A DNA stretch of 8,414 nt from Desulfuromonadaceae bacterium (GTDB lineage: Bacteria; Desulfobacterota; Desulfuromonadia; Desulfuromonadales; Geopsychrobacteraceae), in assembly GCA_016744555.1 (NCBI GenBank), contig JADGED010000107.1, forward strand, positions 1 through 8,414. Reading direction: 5' to 3'. Below, in pieces: positions 1-6,703 of this stretch. How positions within the stretch are numbered: the first letter of the stretch is position 1; every line of letters starts with the position of its first letter. The position numbers and the translations under genes were made by a program. The notes under the pieces were generated by a model. The model was not told where the DNA came from. It searched no databases and worked only from the letters and a program-made list of their open reading frames with translations.

Positions 1-489
1 AATTACGACATCAATCTTGATATGGGATCCCAACTTAACAATAAGAGAAGCAACCATTCTCGCCGAGAATTATCATGGCGAGAACTAAGCGACAAAATCA
101 CAAAAACCAAAGCTGGCCCAAATAAATACGAGATGCTAGCGGAAAAGCACCAACGCGTAGCTATTGCCTTTGCCCCTTTTGTTTTAGTTTTAGTTGGTGT
201 TCCATTAGGGCTACAATCACAACGCTCTGGCAAAGGTGCGGGATTTACCATGGGCTTAATTGTGTTTATAGTTTACTACTTGATCCTAAACTTTTCAGTA
301 ACTATTGCCGTCGAAGGAATTATTCCAGCTGCAATTGCCATGTGGATACCAAACCTAATCTTCTTCCTTGGGGGACTATGGTTTCTCCACCGTACAGCAA
401 TAGAAAAACCACTAAACATAATAAACTTACCACAGCAATGGTTGCTACGCTTATTACCCAAGCGCAACAGTGATAAGAATCAATCATGA
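1..489 (+). CDS. lptF: LPS export ABC transporter permease LptF, C-terminal part (5' end outside window)
   Basis: Membrane subunit of the LptB2FG complex, which extracts lipopolysaccharide from the inner membrane and passes it to the LptC/LptA bridge. The frame is open from base 1, so about 162 C-terminal residues are visible and the N-terminal helices and most of the periplasmic beta-jellyroll are missing. The visible part has the end of the periplasmic domain, a polar stretch rich in Lys/Arg/Ser, then the three C-terminal membrane helices of the YjgP/YjgQ family. The motif VGVPLGLQSQR matches the GVPFALQRGR motif at the same place in the downstream gene, as expected of LptF/LptG paralogues. 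The stop overlaps the lptG start by four bases (ATGA, 486-489), indicating translational coupling. I call it LptF rather than LptG because LptF usually comes first in the pair; the family is sure, the F/G choice rests on order. Confidence 0.9.
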   Translation, partial: NYDINLDMGSQLNNKRSNHSRRELSWRELSDKITKTKAGPNKYEMLAEKHQRVAIAFAPFVLVLVGVPLGLQSQRSGKGAGFTMGLIVFIVYYLILNFSVTIAVEGIIPAAIAMWIPNLIFFLGGLWFLHRTAIEKPLNIINLPQQWLLRLLPKRNSDKNQS

Positions 490-1568
490 AAAAACTTGAT
501 CTTTTTTTATTAAAATACTTTATCAACATTCTATCGTTGAGCGTAGCAGCATTTGTCGGGATATACCTACTGATAGACTTTTTTGAAAAAGTTGATGACT
601 TTATTGAGCATCACGCTACAGCTACTGACTACTTTGTTTTTTTTGGCAACAGCATCCCCTTCATCATAAGCCAAATACTGCCATTAGCAATTTTAACAAC
701 AATGGTGCTCACCCTTGGCGGGCTCAGTCGCACTAATGAAATTACTGCCATGAGGGCCTGTGGGATAAGTTTGTGGCGGATCGTCAAGCCACTTATGGCA
801 TTCACTATAGTTCTTTCATTTTGCCTACTGTTACTAAATGAATTTGCCCTTCCATGGAACAACAAACAATTGAACTCGCTGCTAAAAGTCAAACTCAAAG
901 GAAAACAGCAGGTACAATTAACTCACAGTGAAATTTGGTATCGTAGCAAGAATAAAATTATTAATATTGCCCTAGCAAAACCGCAAACAGCTCAACTGCA
1001 AGGGGTAACCGTTTTATTTTTTGATGATACCCAAAGGATAGAAAAACGACTAGATGCCGACCTTGCTAGCTACGATGGCACAGGATGGTTGGCCCCAAAT
1101 TTGACCGAACGGAAATTTGACTGTAAAACTGGCGATTTACTACAAACAAATGAGTTCACAAATAAAATATTGCAAATCGACCGTGACCTCGAAAGCTTCT
1201 CCGAACACAGTAATTTCAACAATGAATTAAACTTTCAACAATTAGCAGCAATGGCAAATAAGCTTGAACGTGAGGGTTACGATTCTACTCGGCAAAGAGT
1301 TGATATGCACAACCGCATTTCGACTCCGTTTACATGCTTGGTTATGGGCTTTCTTGGTGTCCCCTTTGCGTTACAACGTGGACGTAATAGCAATATTGCT
1401 TTGGGGATAGGGCTTAGCCTAGGCATCGGAGTATTATACTTTATTCTTCAGTCACTGGTGACCGCTTTTGGCTATGCCAATGCAGTACCACCTTTCATTG
1501 CAGCATGGACAACTAACTTCATCTTCCTCCTCACCGGAATCTGGTTATTATTAAACGTAAACAAATAG
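486..1568 (+). CDS. lptG: LPS export ABC transporter permease LptG
   Basis: Second permease of the LptB2FG lipopolysaccharide extractor in the inner membrane. The 360 residues are the normal family length. Visible order: TM1 (about 11-31), TM2 (about 55-78), a cytoplasmic coupling-helix segment NEITAMRACGIS (84-95) that would contact the LptB ATPase, TM3 (about 101-119), a periplasmic beta-rich jellyroll domain (about 130-265), then TM4 to TM6 (about 278-296, 303-325, 334-357). The conserved GVPFALQRGR segment (291-300) follows TM4. The ATG at 486 lies inside the lptF stop (ATGA), so it is probably translated by coupling; no strong independent ribosome binding site is seen. A hairpin 13 bases after the stop ends the unit. 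No lptB or lptA is visible here. Function is from the family; length and topology agree. Confidence 0.93.
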   Translation: MKKLDLFLLKYFINILSLSVAAFVGIYLLIDFFEKVDDFIEHHATATDYFVFFGNSIPFIISQILPLAILTTMVLTLGGLSRTNEITAMRACGISLWRIVKPLMAFTIVLSFCLLLLNEFALPWNNKQLNSLLKVKLKGKQQVQLTHSEIWYRSKNKIINIALAKPQTAQLQGVTVLFFDDTQRIEKRLDADLASYDGTGWLAPNLTERKFDCKTGDLLQTNEFTNKILQIDRDLESFSEHSNFNNELNFQQLAAMANKLEREGYDSTRQRVDMHNRISTPFTCLVMGFLGVPFALQRGRNSNIALGIGLSLGIGVLYFILQSLVTAFGYANAVPPFIAAWTTNFIFLLTGIWLLLNVNK

Positions 1569-1580
1569 CCAAAACAACAA

Positions 1581-1602
1581 AGCCCCAACCGAAGTCGGGG
1601 CT
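1581..1602. terminator. Hairpin terminator between convergent lptG and ahcY
   Basis: AGCCCC (1581-1586) pairs with GGGGCT (1597-1602); after one A/C mismatch the stem continues with AC/GT around a CGAA tetraloop. On the minus strand it is followed by TTGTTGTTTT, a good U-tract for ahcY. On the plus strand it is followed by CTGTCTATTTC, a poorer tract, so it probably works better for ahcY than for lptG. It lies in the 65-base gap between the two convergent stops. Confidence 0.75.
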
Positions 1603-1633
1603 CTGTCTATTTCAAATTAATTTTCAGTACCAA

Positions 1634-3073
1634 TTAATAACGGTAGGTATCTGGCTTATACGGCCCAGTAATTGGAATATCTAAATATTTCGATTGTTCT
1701 TCGGTTAATACCGTCAACTTTGCTCCAAGTTTTTGTAAATGCAAGCGAGCAACCTTCTCATCCAACAACTTAGGTAACACATAAACTTGGTTCTCATAGT
1801 TTTCCGACTTATTGTACAACTCAATTTGAGCCATTACTTGATTGGTAAAGGAAGCCGACATAACAAAACTAGGGTGACCGGTAGCACACCCGAGATTGAG
1901 CAACCGACCCTCAGCCAAAACGATAACGCCATGTCCATCTGCAAATAACCAACGATCAACCTGCGGTTTAATATTTTCTCTTACTACCGACTCGTCACGC
2001 TCTACTGCGATCATTTCAATTTCGTTATCAAAATGACCGATATTACCAACAATAGCGTTGTCCTTCATTTGTCGCATATGATCAAGGGTGATAATATTTT
2101 TATTACCAGTCGTAGTAACATAAATATCGGCATAATCGAGGACATCTTCAACCCGCTTAACTTCGTAGCCTTCCATCAAAGCTTGCAGCGCACAAATCGG
2201 GTCAACTTCAGTCACAATAACCCGTGCCCCTTGGCCACGCAGAGACTGACAGCAACCTTTACCGACATCACCGTAACCACAAACAACAGCTACTTTACCG
2301 GAAATCATTACATCAGTGGCCCGCATAATTCCATCAACTAAAGAGTGGCGACAACCGTAAACATTATCAAACTTAGACTTGGTTACAGAATCGTTAACAT
2401 TCATTGCTGGAAACAAAAGGCTGCCATCTTCAGCCATTTGGTACAAACGATGAACGCCGGTAGTAGTTTCCTCGGTAACTCCTTTGATTTCAGTTGCAGC
2501 CTTCCCCCAATGTCCTGGTTTTGCGGCAATTGATTTCTTCAAATTATTAACTAACTCAACCCAGTCCTCTGGATCGTCCGCTGAAAGCTCTGGAGCGCCA
2601 CCTTTTTCCCACTCATTGCCCTTCAAGACATACATAGTAGCGTCGCCACCATCGTCAAGAATCATATTAGCAAACTCTCCGTCAGGCCACACCAACGCCT
2701 GTTCGGTACACCACCAATACTCTTCTAGGGTTTCCCCTTTCCAAGCATAAACAGGAATCCCCTGCGGATCAGCAGCGCTACCGTTAGGACCTACGGCAAT
2801 TGCGGCAGCAGCGTGATCTTGAGTGGAGAAGATATTACAAGAGCACCAACGCACACGTGCACCTAACTCAACTAAAGTTTCAATCAACACTGCAGTCTGT
2901 ATAGTCATATGTAACGAACCGGTAATCCGAGCACCTTGCAGTGGATTTTTCCCAGCATATTCTTTGCGCAAAGCCATCAATCCCGGCATCTCTTCCTGAG
3001 CCAACAATATTTCTTTGCGTCCCCATTCTGCTGCTGCAAGGTCACTTACCTTAAAATCATTAAATTTTGACAC
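1634..3073 (-). CDS. ahcY: Adenosylhomocysteinase (S-adenosyl-L-homocysteine hydrolase)
   Basis: Cytosolic NAD-dependent enzyme that splits S-adenosylhomocysteine into adenosine and homocysteine, removing the inhibitory product of methyltransferases and feeding methionine recycling. The 479 residues include the roughly 40-residue insertion of the long bacterial/plant form (about 150-190, containing KGNEWEKGGAPELSADDPED). Visible motifs: substrate-domain LHMT (His55), DDGGD (140-144), EETTTG (201-206), NDSVTKSKFDN (227-237, Lys232/Asp236), the Rossmann NAD motif GYGDVGKG (266-273), GHFDNEI (346-352), GHPSFVMS (399-406) and the C-terminal KPDTYRY, close to the usual KPDHYRY tail that contacts NAD of the neighbouring subunit. 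The start is GTG (3073-3071), with AGGAG nine bases upstream; no in-frame ATG fits better. It is divergent from eno. I see no SAH or SAM riboswitch consensus in its leader. Confidence 0.97.
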   Translation of the reverse strand: MSKFNDFKVSDLAAAEWGRKEILLAQEEMPGLMALRKEYAGKNPLQGARITGSLHMTIQTAVLIETLVELGARVRWCSCNIFSTQDHAAAAIAVGPNGSAADPQGIPVYAWKGETLEEYWWCTEQALVWPDGEFANMILDDGGDATMYVLKGNEWEKGGAPELSADDPEDWVELVNNLKKSIAAKPGHWGKAATEIKGVTEETTTGVHRLYQMAEDGSLLFPAMNVNDSVTKSKFDNVYGCRHSLVDGIMRATDVMISGKVAVVCGYGDVGKGCCQSLRGQGARVIVTEVDPICALQALMEGYEVKRVEDVLDYADIYVTTTGNKNIITLDHMRQMKDNAIVGNIGHFDNEIEMIAVERDESVVRENIKPQVDRWLFADGHGVIVLAEGRLLNLGCATGHPSFVMSASFTNQVMAQIELYNKSENYENQVYVLPKLLDEKVARLHLQKLGAKLTVLTEEQSKYLDIPITGPYKPDTYRY

Positions 3074-3139
3074 CTATGTAGTCTCCTTTTAGTTTAAAGC
3101 TTAAAAATACCAAAACCTATTTATCACAAACTGAGAACA

Positions 3140-3159
3140 ATGAACAAGGGTTCATAACC
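3140..3159. repeat. Two overlapping small inverted repeats in the ahcY/eno intergenic region
   Basis: Between the divergent ahcY and eno starts, ATGAAC (3140-3145) and GTTCAT (3150-3155) form a perfect 6-base inverted repeat with a 4-base spacer. It overlaps a second, GGTT (3149-3152) with AACC (3156-3159) around CAT. The two could not form at once in RNA. The site is about 67 bases upstream of the ahcY start codon, and it could be an operator or a leader hairpin of ahcY, or chance in AT-rich DNA. The rest of the 274-base gap holds the eno promoter and no small gene that I can support. Confidence 0.3.
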
Positions 3160-3237
3160 TTAGCAACAAGAAAAGCGATAACTCTTTTAGCTCTACAATG
3201 CAGAGAACAAAAGAACATAAAATACCGACAAAAGCCC

Positions 3238-3265
3238 TTTATTTTAATCAATCATGTGCTATAAA
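3238..3265 (+). promoter_or_regulatory. Candidate extended -10 promoter of eno
   Basis: TGTGCTATAAA (3255-3265) is a near-consensus extended -10 element: TG, one base, then TATAAA (5 of 6 to TATAAT). A weak -35-like TTTATT lies at 3238-3243 with a 16-base spacer, consistent with a sigma-70 promoter that relies on its extended -10. Transcription would begin near 3272, giving a leader of about 75 bases before the eno ATG. This is a consensus match only. Confidence 0.45.
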
Positions 3266-3347
3266 TATTTTTCATTCCCATAACGTCTACTTAAGACCAT
3301 GGTGGGGCAATAACTTTTCACTACCAACACATAGCAAGGGGATACAG

Positions 3348-4634
3348 ATGAGTGAAATCATTGATATCTACGCCCGCGAGATTCTCGATTCACGCGGTAA
3401 CCCAACCGTTGAGGTTGAAGTAGCACTAGAAACCGGAATTATCGGCCGTGCCGCAGTCCCAAGTGGTGCATCAACAGGTGAGCGTGAAGCTCTGGAGCTT
3501 AGAGATGGCGACAAAACTCGCTATTTAGGCAAAGGGGTATTAAAAGCGGTAGAGCACGTCAACGAAGTTATTGCCGCCGAATTAGTCGGTTGGGAAGCGA
3601 GCGATCAAATTGGTGTCGATCGTAAGCTCCTCGCCCTCGACGGTACCGACTTCAAAAGTAAACTTGGTGCCAACGCCCTTCTTGGTGTCTCAATGGCTTG
3701 TGCCAAAGCTGCCGCAGAAGATGCTGGCCTCCCCCTTTACCAGTACATTGGTGGAGCTAACGCCAAAGAACTACCTCTACCAATGATGAACATTATCAAC
3801 GGTGGTGAGCATGCCGACAACAATGTTGACATCCAAGAATTCATGATCATGCCATCAGGTGCTGTTAGTTTCAAAGAAGCATTACGGATGGGTGCTGAGA
3901 TATTCCACGCTTTGAAAACTGTCCTCAAGGGCAAAGGCTATAACACTGCTGTGGGTGACGAGGGTGGTTTTGCTCCCGATCTAAAGAGCAACGAAGAGGC
4001 ACTACAGGTAATCATGGAAGCGATTACTGCTGCCGGATATAAAGCCGGTGAAGACATCGTACTTGCACTAGATGTTGCTGCCTCGGAAATATTCGCCGAT
4101 GGTAAATATAACTTCGCTAACGAAGATCAGCCGCTGAAAACTGCAGCTGAAACTATCGATTTTTATGCCGATTTGGTTGATCGTTACCCAATCATTTCCA
4201 TCGAAGACGGTCTGGCAGAAAATGACTGGGATGGCTGGAAGTTGATGACCGAAAAGTTAGGCGATAAAATTCAGATTGTTGGCGATGACCTGTTTGTTAC
4301 CAACACTAAGATTCTGAAAGAAGGAATCGATAAAGGGATCGCCAACTCAATTCTGATCAAAGTAAATCAGATCGGAACTCTGACCGAGACCCTAGAAGCA
4401 ATTGAGATGGCAAAGCGAGCAGGATACACAGCGGTAATCTCACATCGCTCCGGCGAGACCGAAGATACCACTATCGCCGATTTAGCCGTTGCAACCAATG
4501 CTGGGCAAATTAAGACCGGTTCACTCTGCCGGACAGATCGGGTCTGTAAGTACAACCAACTACTGCGGATTGAAGACGAGCTAGATGATACTGCCGTATT
4601 CAATGGCAAAGAAGTGTTTTACAACCTCCGCTAA
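3348..4634 (+). CDS. eno: Enolase (phosphopyruvate hydratase)
   Basis: Glycolytic and gluconeogenic enzyme that interconverts 2-phosphoglycerate and phosphoenolpyruvate, Mg-dependent, cytosolic. I place the start at the ATG at 3348: AAGGGG ends six bases upstream, and the protein then has 428 residues beginning MSEIIDIYAREILDSRGNP, the family norm. The frame stays open 50 codons further upstream, but those codons cover the promoter and encode no enolase sequence. Visible motifs: GASTGE loop (40-45, metal-binding Ser42), HADNN (155-159), GDEGGFAP (203-210, catalytic Glu205), metal ligands Asp242, Glu286 and Asp313, the signature ILIKVNQIGTLTET (335-348, catalytic Lys338), SHRSGE (365-370) and substrate Lys389. 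The segment GSLCRTDRVCKYNQ has Cys where many enolases have Ser/Ala. It is monocistronic, between its own promoter and a strong terminator. Confidence 0.98.
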   Translation: MSEIIDIYAREILDSRGNPTVEVEVALETGIIGRAAVPSGASTGEREALELRDGDKTRYLGKGVLKAVEHVNEVIAAELVGWEASDQIGVDRKLLALDGTDFKSKLGANALLGVSMACAKAAAEDAGLPLYQYIGGANAKELPLPMMNIINGGEHADNNVDIQEFMIMPSGAVSFKEALRMGAEIFHALKTVLKGKGYNTAVGDEGGFAPDLKSNEEALQVIMEAITAAGYKAGEDIVLALDVAASEIFADGKYNFANEDQPLKTAAETIDFYADLVDRYPIISIEDGLAENDWDGWKLMTEKLGDKIQIVGDDLFVTNTKILKEGIDKGIANSILIKVNQIGTLTETLEAIEMAKRAGYTAVISHRSGETEDTTIADLAVATNAGQIKTGSLCRTDRVCKYNQLLRIEDELDDTAVFNGKEVFYNLR

Positions 4635-4645
4635 AACAACCAAAT

Positions 4646-4681
4646 AAAAAGTGGGGACGGAAAATTCCGCCCCCACTTTTT
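4646..4681. terminator. Strong bidirectional terminator between eno and the convergent small gene
   Basis: Outer arms AAAAAGTGGGG (4646-4656) and CCCCACTTTTT (4671-4681) pair perfectly. After one A/C mismatch the stem continues with CGGAA/TTCCG to a tiny AA loop. The A-run on one side and T-run on the other make it a symmetrical intrinsic terminator, serving eno on the plus strand and the gene ending at 4708 on the minus strand. Confidence 0.9.
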
Positions 4682-4707
4682 GGATCAATCAAATACAGTT
4701 AATACTA

Positions 4708-5124
4708 CTAAGCAACGTAGAGTAAATAACTACTACCCTTCTTCTCCCGCCGCAATATCCCATTGTCTGCCATCTCCTTAACAACTTGCTGTATCTGTTT
4801 TTTACTAGTATTGGGAAACAATGGATACAACGCGGTCTGCTTCATCCCTTCTTGGCCGGTAACCGTGTTAACAATAGCAGCTTCAAAGCTGCTAGAAGTG
4901 CTTGCTAAGTTTTCGCCAGCGGCAAAAACGACAGAAGAATCAACTTCAGGTTCTGTCTCAATATTGTTCACTACAACAGGGGAAGTCTCTGGTTGCTGTG
5001 GCTTCACAGATGTTGGACATTCAACATTACGCTCAGAACGTATTTCTGCTTCAATTGCTATCAGTTTCTGATAAAAATAAAATCCCGCACCAATTAACAC
5101 TAGCAAAACTACAAAACAAAACAT
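4708..5124 (-). CDS. Hypothetical membrane-anchored protein with C-terminal winged-helix-like domain
   Basis: I do not recognise a named family. A GTG at 5130 is in frame, but it lies within the Shine-Dalgarno sequence AGGAGG; the ATG at 5124 sits five bases after that site and is the better start, giving 138 residues. Order: one N-terminal membrane helix (about 3-18), a short charged, possibly coiled segment (19-33), a low-complexity linker rich in Pro, Glu, Val and Ser (about 36-80), and a compact C-terminal domain (about 80-138). That domain has helices at EAAIVNTV and KKQIQQVVKEMADNG followed by LRREKKGSSYLLYVA, which looks like a winged-helix recognition helix plus beta-wing. The domain would face the cytoplasm if the N-terminus is outside. 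It is monocistronic and convergent with eno. A membrane-bound regulator or a protein-binding wing domain are both possible; function is unknown. Confidence 0.7.
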   Translation of the reverse strand: MFCFVVLLVLIGAGFYFYQKLIAIEAEIRSERNVECPTSVKPQQPETSPVVVNNIETEPEVDSSVVFAAGENLASTSSSFEAAIVNTVTGQEGMKQTALYPLFPNTSKKQIQQVVKEMADNGILRREKKGSSYLLYVA

Positions 5125-5303
5125 CTGCACCTCCTGTAAAGATTATTTTAAGATAAAACTTCATCAACACAATTCAATAGTACAATACAAAATAAAAGTT
5201 ATTAGAAAATATCACCAATGCCAACCTCATACAAGCATCAACATTATCTGTTCCCAATTTAACCCACATTACACTCAAGCAACTCACGATAAGCAAAAGA
5301 AAA

Positions 5304-5321
5304 GGCAGACTAATGTCTGCC
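5304..5321 (-). terminator. Intrinsic terminator of hsp20
   Basis: GGCAGAC (5304-5310) and GTCTGCC (5315-5321) form a perfect 7-base stem with a TAAT loop, about 45 bases after the hsp20 stop. On the minus strand it is followed by TTTTCTTTTGCTT, a U-rich tail. The plus-strand tail is less U-rich, and no plus-strand gene needs it. The rest of the gap between hsp20 and the next minus-strand gene (5131-5366) is AT-rich with no gene that I can support. Confidence 0.75.
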
Positions 5322-5366
5322 AACTTCTTCATTTCATTATATGTAACCTAAGACTTATTGGAATAG

Positions 5367-5810
5367 CTAGCTTGCTTTAATTTCAATCTTCTTTGGCTTA
5401 ACAATTTCGGTCTTTGGTATAGACATACTAAGCAAACCATCTTTAAAGGTAGCAACTATTTTCTCTTCGTCAACATTATCGGGCAAAGTAAAACTACGGC
5501 TAAAACTACCATAAAAACGTTCAATCCGATGATAGGTTTCTCCCTTATCTTCCTTTTTATGCTCATTCTTCCCAGTGATAGTCAAAACATGATCTTCAAC
5601 ACTAATATTTACATCATCACGTTTAATTCCCGGAACTTCAGCATTAATACAAAAATCCTTCTCGGTTTCACATATATCAACCCGAGGTGCCCAATCTGCC
5701 CCCTTGGTGTTTAAATCCCTACCTCCACGATATGGCCAATCTTGAGACTTTGAATAAGGATCCAACATCTCTTCCATCTCTCTAAAGGGGTCCCATTTTG
5801 CTAATTTCAT
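5367..5810 (-). CDS. Hsp20/alpha-crystallin family small heat-shock protein
   Basis: ATP-independent cytosolic chaperone that binds unfolding proteins and holds them for refolding by DnaK/ClpB-type machines. The 147 residues are normal for the class. Order: N-terminal arm starting MKLAKWDPFREMEEM (1-15), alpha-crystallin domain (about 39-140) with PRVDICETEKDF, EVPGIKRDDVNISV and the hallmark ATFKDGLL (120-127, the A-x4-G-x-L motif), then a short tail with the oligomerisation motif I-E-I (142-144). The ATG start follows AGGAGG by six bases. The gene stands alone, with its own terminator and a candidate promoter at 5879-5906. Its leader can fold over the Shine-Dalgarno site in a way that suggests thermal control of translation. 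The alpha-crystallin assignment is secure; paralogue names such as ibpA or hspA cannot be chosen from sequence alone. Confidence 0.95.
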   Translation of the reverse strand: MKLAKWDPFREMEEMLDPYSKSQDWPYRGGRDLNTKGADWAPRVDICETEKDFCINAEVPGIKRDDVNISVEDHVLTITGKNEHKKEDKGETYHRIERFYGSFSRSFTLPDNVDEEKIVATFKDGLLSMSIPKTEIVKPKKIEIKAS

Positions 5811-5866
5811 GACTATCCTCCTCTAAGCAAGAGTAGCTGTGCAACCTCAAAAAAGACTGCTACAGC
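5811..5866 (-). promoter_or_regulatory. Candidate ROSE-like RNA thermometer in the hsp20 leader
   Basis: In the transcript, UUGCU (5830 to 5826) is followed after three bases by the Shine-Dalgarno AGGAGG (5822 to 5817). They can pair as U-A, C-G, G.G, U-A, U.G, then C-G and U-A outward: a short imperfect helix with a central G.G pair that masks the ribosome site, the arrangement known in ROSE elements of small heat-shock genes. Just upstream, GCUGU and GC (5866-5859, with a bulged A) pair with GCACAGC (5842-5836) over a 16-base loop, giving the usual preceding hairpin. A competing fold pairs CUCU (5833-5830) with AGAG (5824-5821). Hand-folded only. Confidence 0.4.
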
Positions 5867-5878
5867 AAAAAAATGACA

Positions 5879-5906
5879 ACCATATACTGCCATTTTAACA
5901 AGTCAA
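5879..5906 (-). promoter_or_regulatory. Candidate sigma-70-type promoter of hsp20
   Basis: On the minus strand TTGACT (5906-5901, 5 of 6 to consensus) is followed after 16 bases by TATGGT (5884-5879, 4 of 6). Transcription would start near 5872 and give a leader of about 60 bases. I see no sigma-32 pattern with a CCCCAT-type -10, which is consistent with control after transcription, but the -10 is weak. Confidence 0.4.
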
Positions 5907-5999
5907 CTTCGATTCTAATGAAAGCTTAGCACTAATAATTTGAGTTTCAAGCAGGAGATACTTATAAAAACAACAAGCATAAAATGAGGGAGATTAGAC

Positions 6000-6260
6000 T
6001 TATAACATGGTAAAAATAAGGACCAGTGATACAAACATTAAAAACAAACTACACCAATACCCATACCAAGCCACACCTAAATGGCCATCTTCAGATCGGC
6101 ATAATTGTTTATATTTGCCCATATGTTTATGCACCTGCCAACGAATTTCAAAAAAACTAACATTTACTTCTGAATTAGAAATGCGTCGAAGAATTTGGAT
6201 GGAATAATAGAAGTTAAGAAACGCGAATAAAACTAACAAAATTAAAAGAGTTATTGCCAC
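6000..6260 (-). CDS. Small hypothetical two-helix membrane protein
   Basis: I do not recognise a family. The frame opens with a GTG at 6317, eight bases after the preceding stop but with no Shine-Dalgarno sequence; that start would give 105 residues with a polar N-terminal extension. I favour the GTG at 6260, which has CAAAGG ten bases upstream and starts directly at the first membrane helix, giving 86 residues. Order: TM1 (about 2-24), a cytoplasmic or periplasmic loop (25-62) with SFFEIRWQVHKHMGKYKQL, rich in Lys, His and Arg, then TM2 (about 63-85) ending almost at the C-terminus. It is the last gene of the apparent livF-GGDEF-lipoprotein unit, so it may work with those membrane proteins. 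It is probably real given its position, topology and lack of a better frame; its function is unknown. Confidence 0.6.
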   Translation of the reverse strand: MAITLLILLVLFAFLNFYYSIQILRRISNSEVNVSFFEIRWQVHKHMGKYKQLCRSEDGHLGVAWYGYWCSLFLMFVSLVLIFTML

Positions 6261-6325
6261 GACATCACTGCCTTTGTGAAATTGATGAATTATGCAAACC
6301 ACAGAACACGTAAACACTTAACGAA

Positions 6326-6703
6326 TTAACGCTTTTCCATCCTAATTAATAATCCTTTTATTTGTTCCAACTGCAATGTAAGTCGTTCATTATTAAATTT
6401 TGTCGCTTCTAGGGTTTCTGTCCGCTGCAACAAAAAACTACGTAATTCATCTATTTGACTTTTACGCTGATCAAGTTCCTGAGAATAAAGGATAACGGTT
6501 CTAGCTCTTGGTGTCCATTCACTGGTGGGATAGTCCCCGACAAACTGCTGCAATCCTTCAATCTGGTGACTAAGCTGAAAGGTGTCGAATGCTGATACAA
6601 AAGCTTGTTGTTCTAAAACCAATGCTCGCTGTTCAAAAGGGTTTACAAAAGCACAACCGACAAGAAACAATAACGGTACCAAACATAACTTCTTTGCCAT
6701 CAT
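6326..6703 (-). CDS. Small coiled-coil lipoprotein of unknown function
   Basis: I place the start at the ATG at 6703, which overlaps the stop of the upstream GGDEF gene as ATGA; the frame runs further upstream but there it only shadows that gene. The result is 125 residues. Residues 1-17 are a lipoprotein signal peptide: Lys4-Lys5, a hydrophobic core, and lipobox LVGC with acylated Cys17. Ala at +2 rather than Asp would suggest the outer membrane under the E. coli sorting rule. After that comes a helical region (about 24-70) with LQQFVGDYPTSEWTPRA, which recalls the short tetratricopeptide-like turn of BamD/YbgF-type proteins, then a probable coiled coil (about 72-124) with a heptad pattern of Leu/Ile. 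The tight coupling suggests it acts with the GGDEF protein, perhaps as a periplasmic partner of its sensor domain. This is inference. Confidence 0.75.
   Translation of the reverse strand: MMAKKLCLVPLLFLVGCAFVNPFEQRALVLEQQAFVSAFDTFQLSHQIEGLQQFVGDYPTSEWTPRARTVILYSQELDQRKSQIDELRSFLLQRTETLEATKFNNERLTLQLEQIKGLLIRMEKR

Noticed and set aside
3074..3200. SAH or SAM riboswitch in the ahcY leader
   Set aside because: I looked on the minus strand for the conserved GC-rich SAH core and SAM-I elements and saw neither; the leader is AT-rich with only small hairpins. A covariance-model scan would be decisive.
3198..3347. Upstream 50-codon extension of the enolase reading frame
   Set aside because: The extension covers the extended -10 promoter and has no enolase sequence; the ATG at 3348 has a good Shine-Dalgarno site and gives the standard 428 residues.
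5926..5950. CIRCE-like element upstream of hsp20: TTAGCACTA then, 7 bases on, GAGTTTCAA
   Set aside because: The left half matches 8 of 9 bases of the HrcA operator half-site, but the right half matches only 6 of 9 and the spacer is 7 instead of the usual 9. It lies upstream of the best promoter candidate and doubles as an imperfect stem (5924-5952).
5924..5952. Possible terminator for the GGDEF/lipoprotein/membrane protein unit
   Set aside because: The stem GCTT/AAGC continues only through several mismatches and the minus-strand tail is TTTCATTAG, not a clear U-tract. No better terminator was found below 6000, so the end of that transcript is undetermined.
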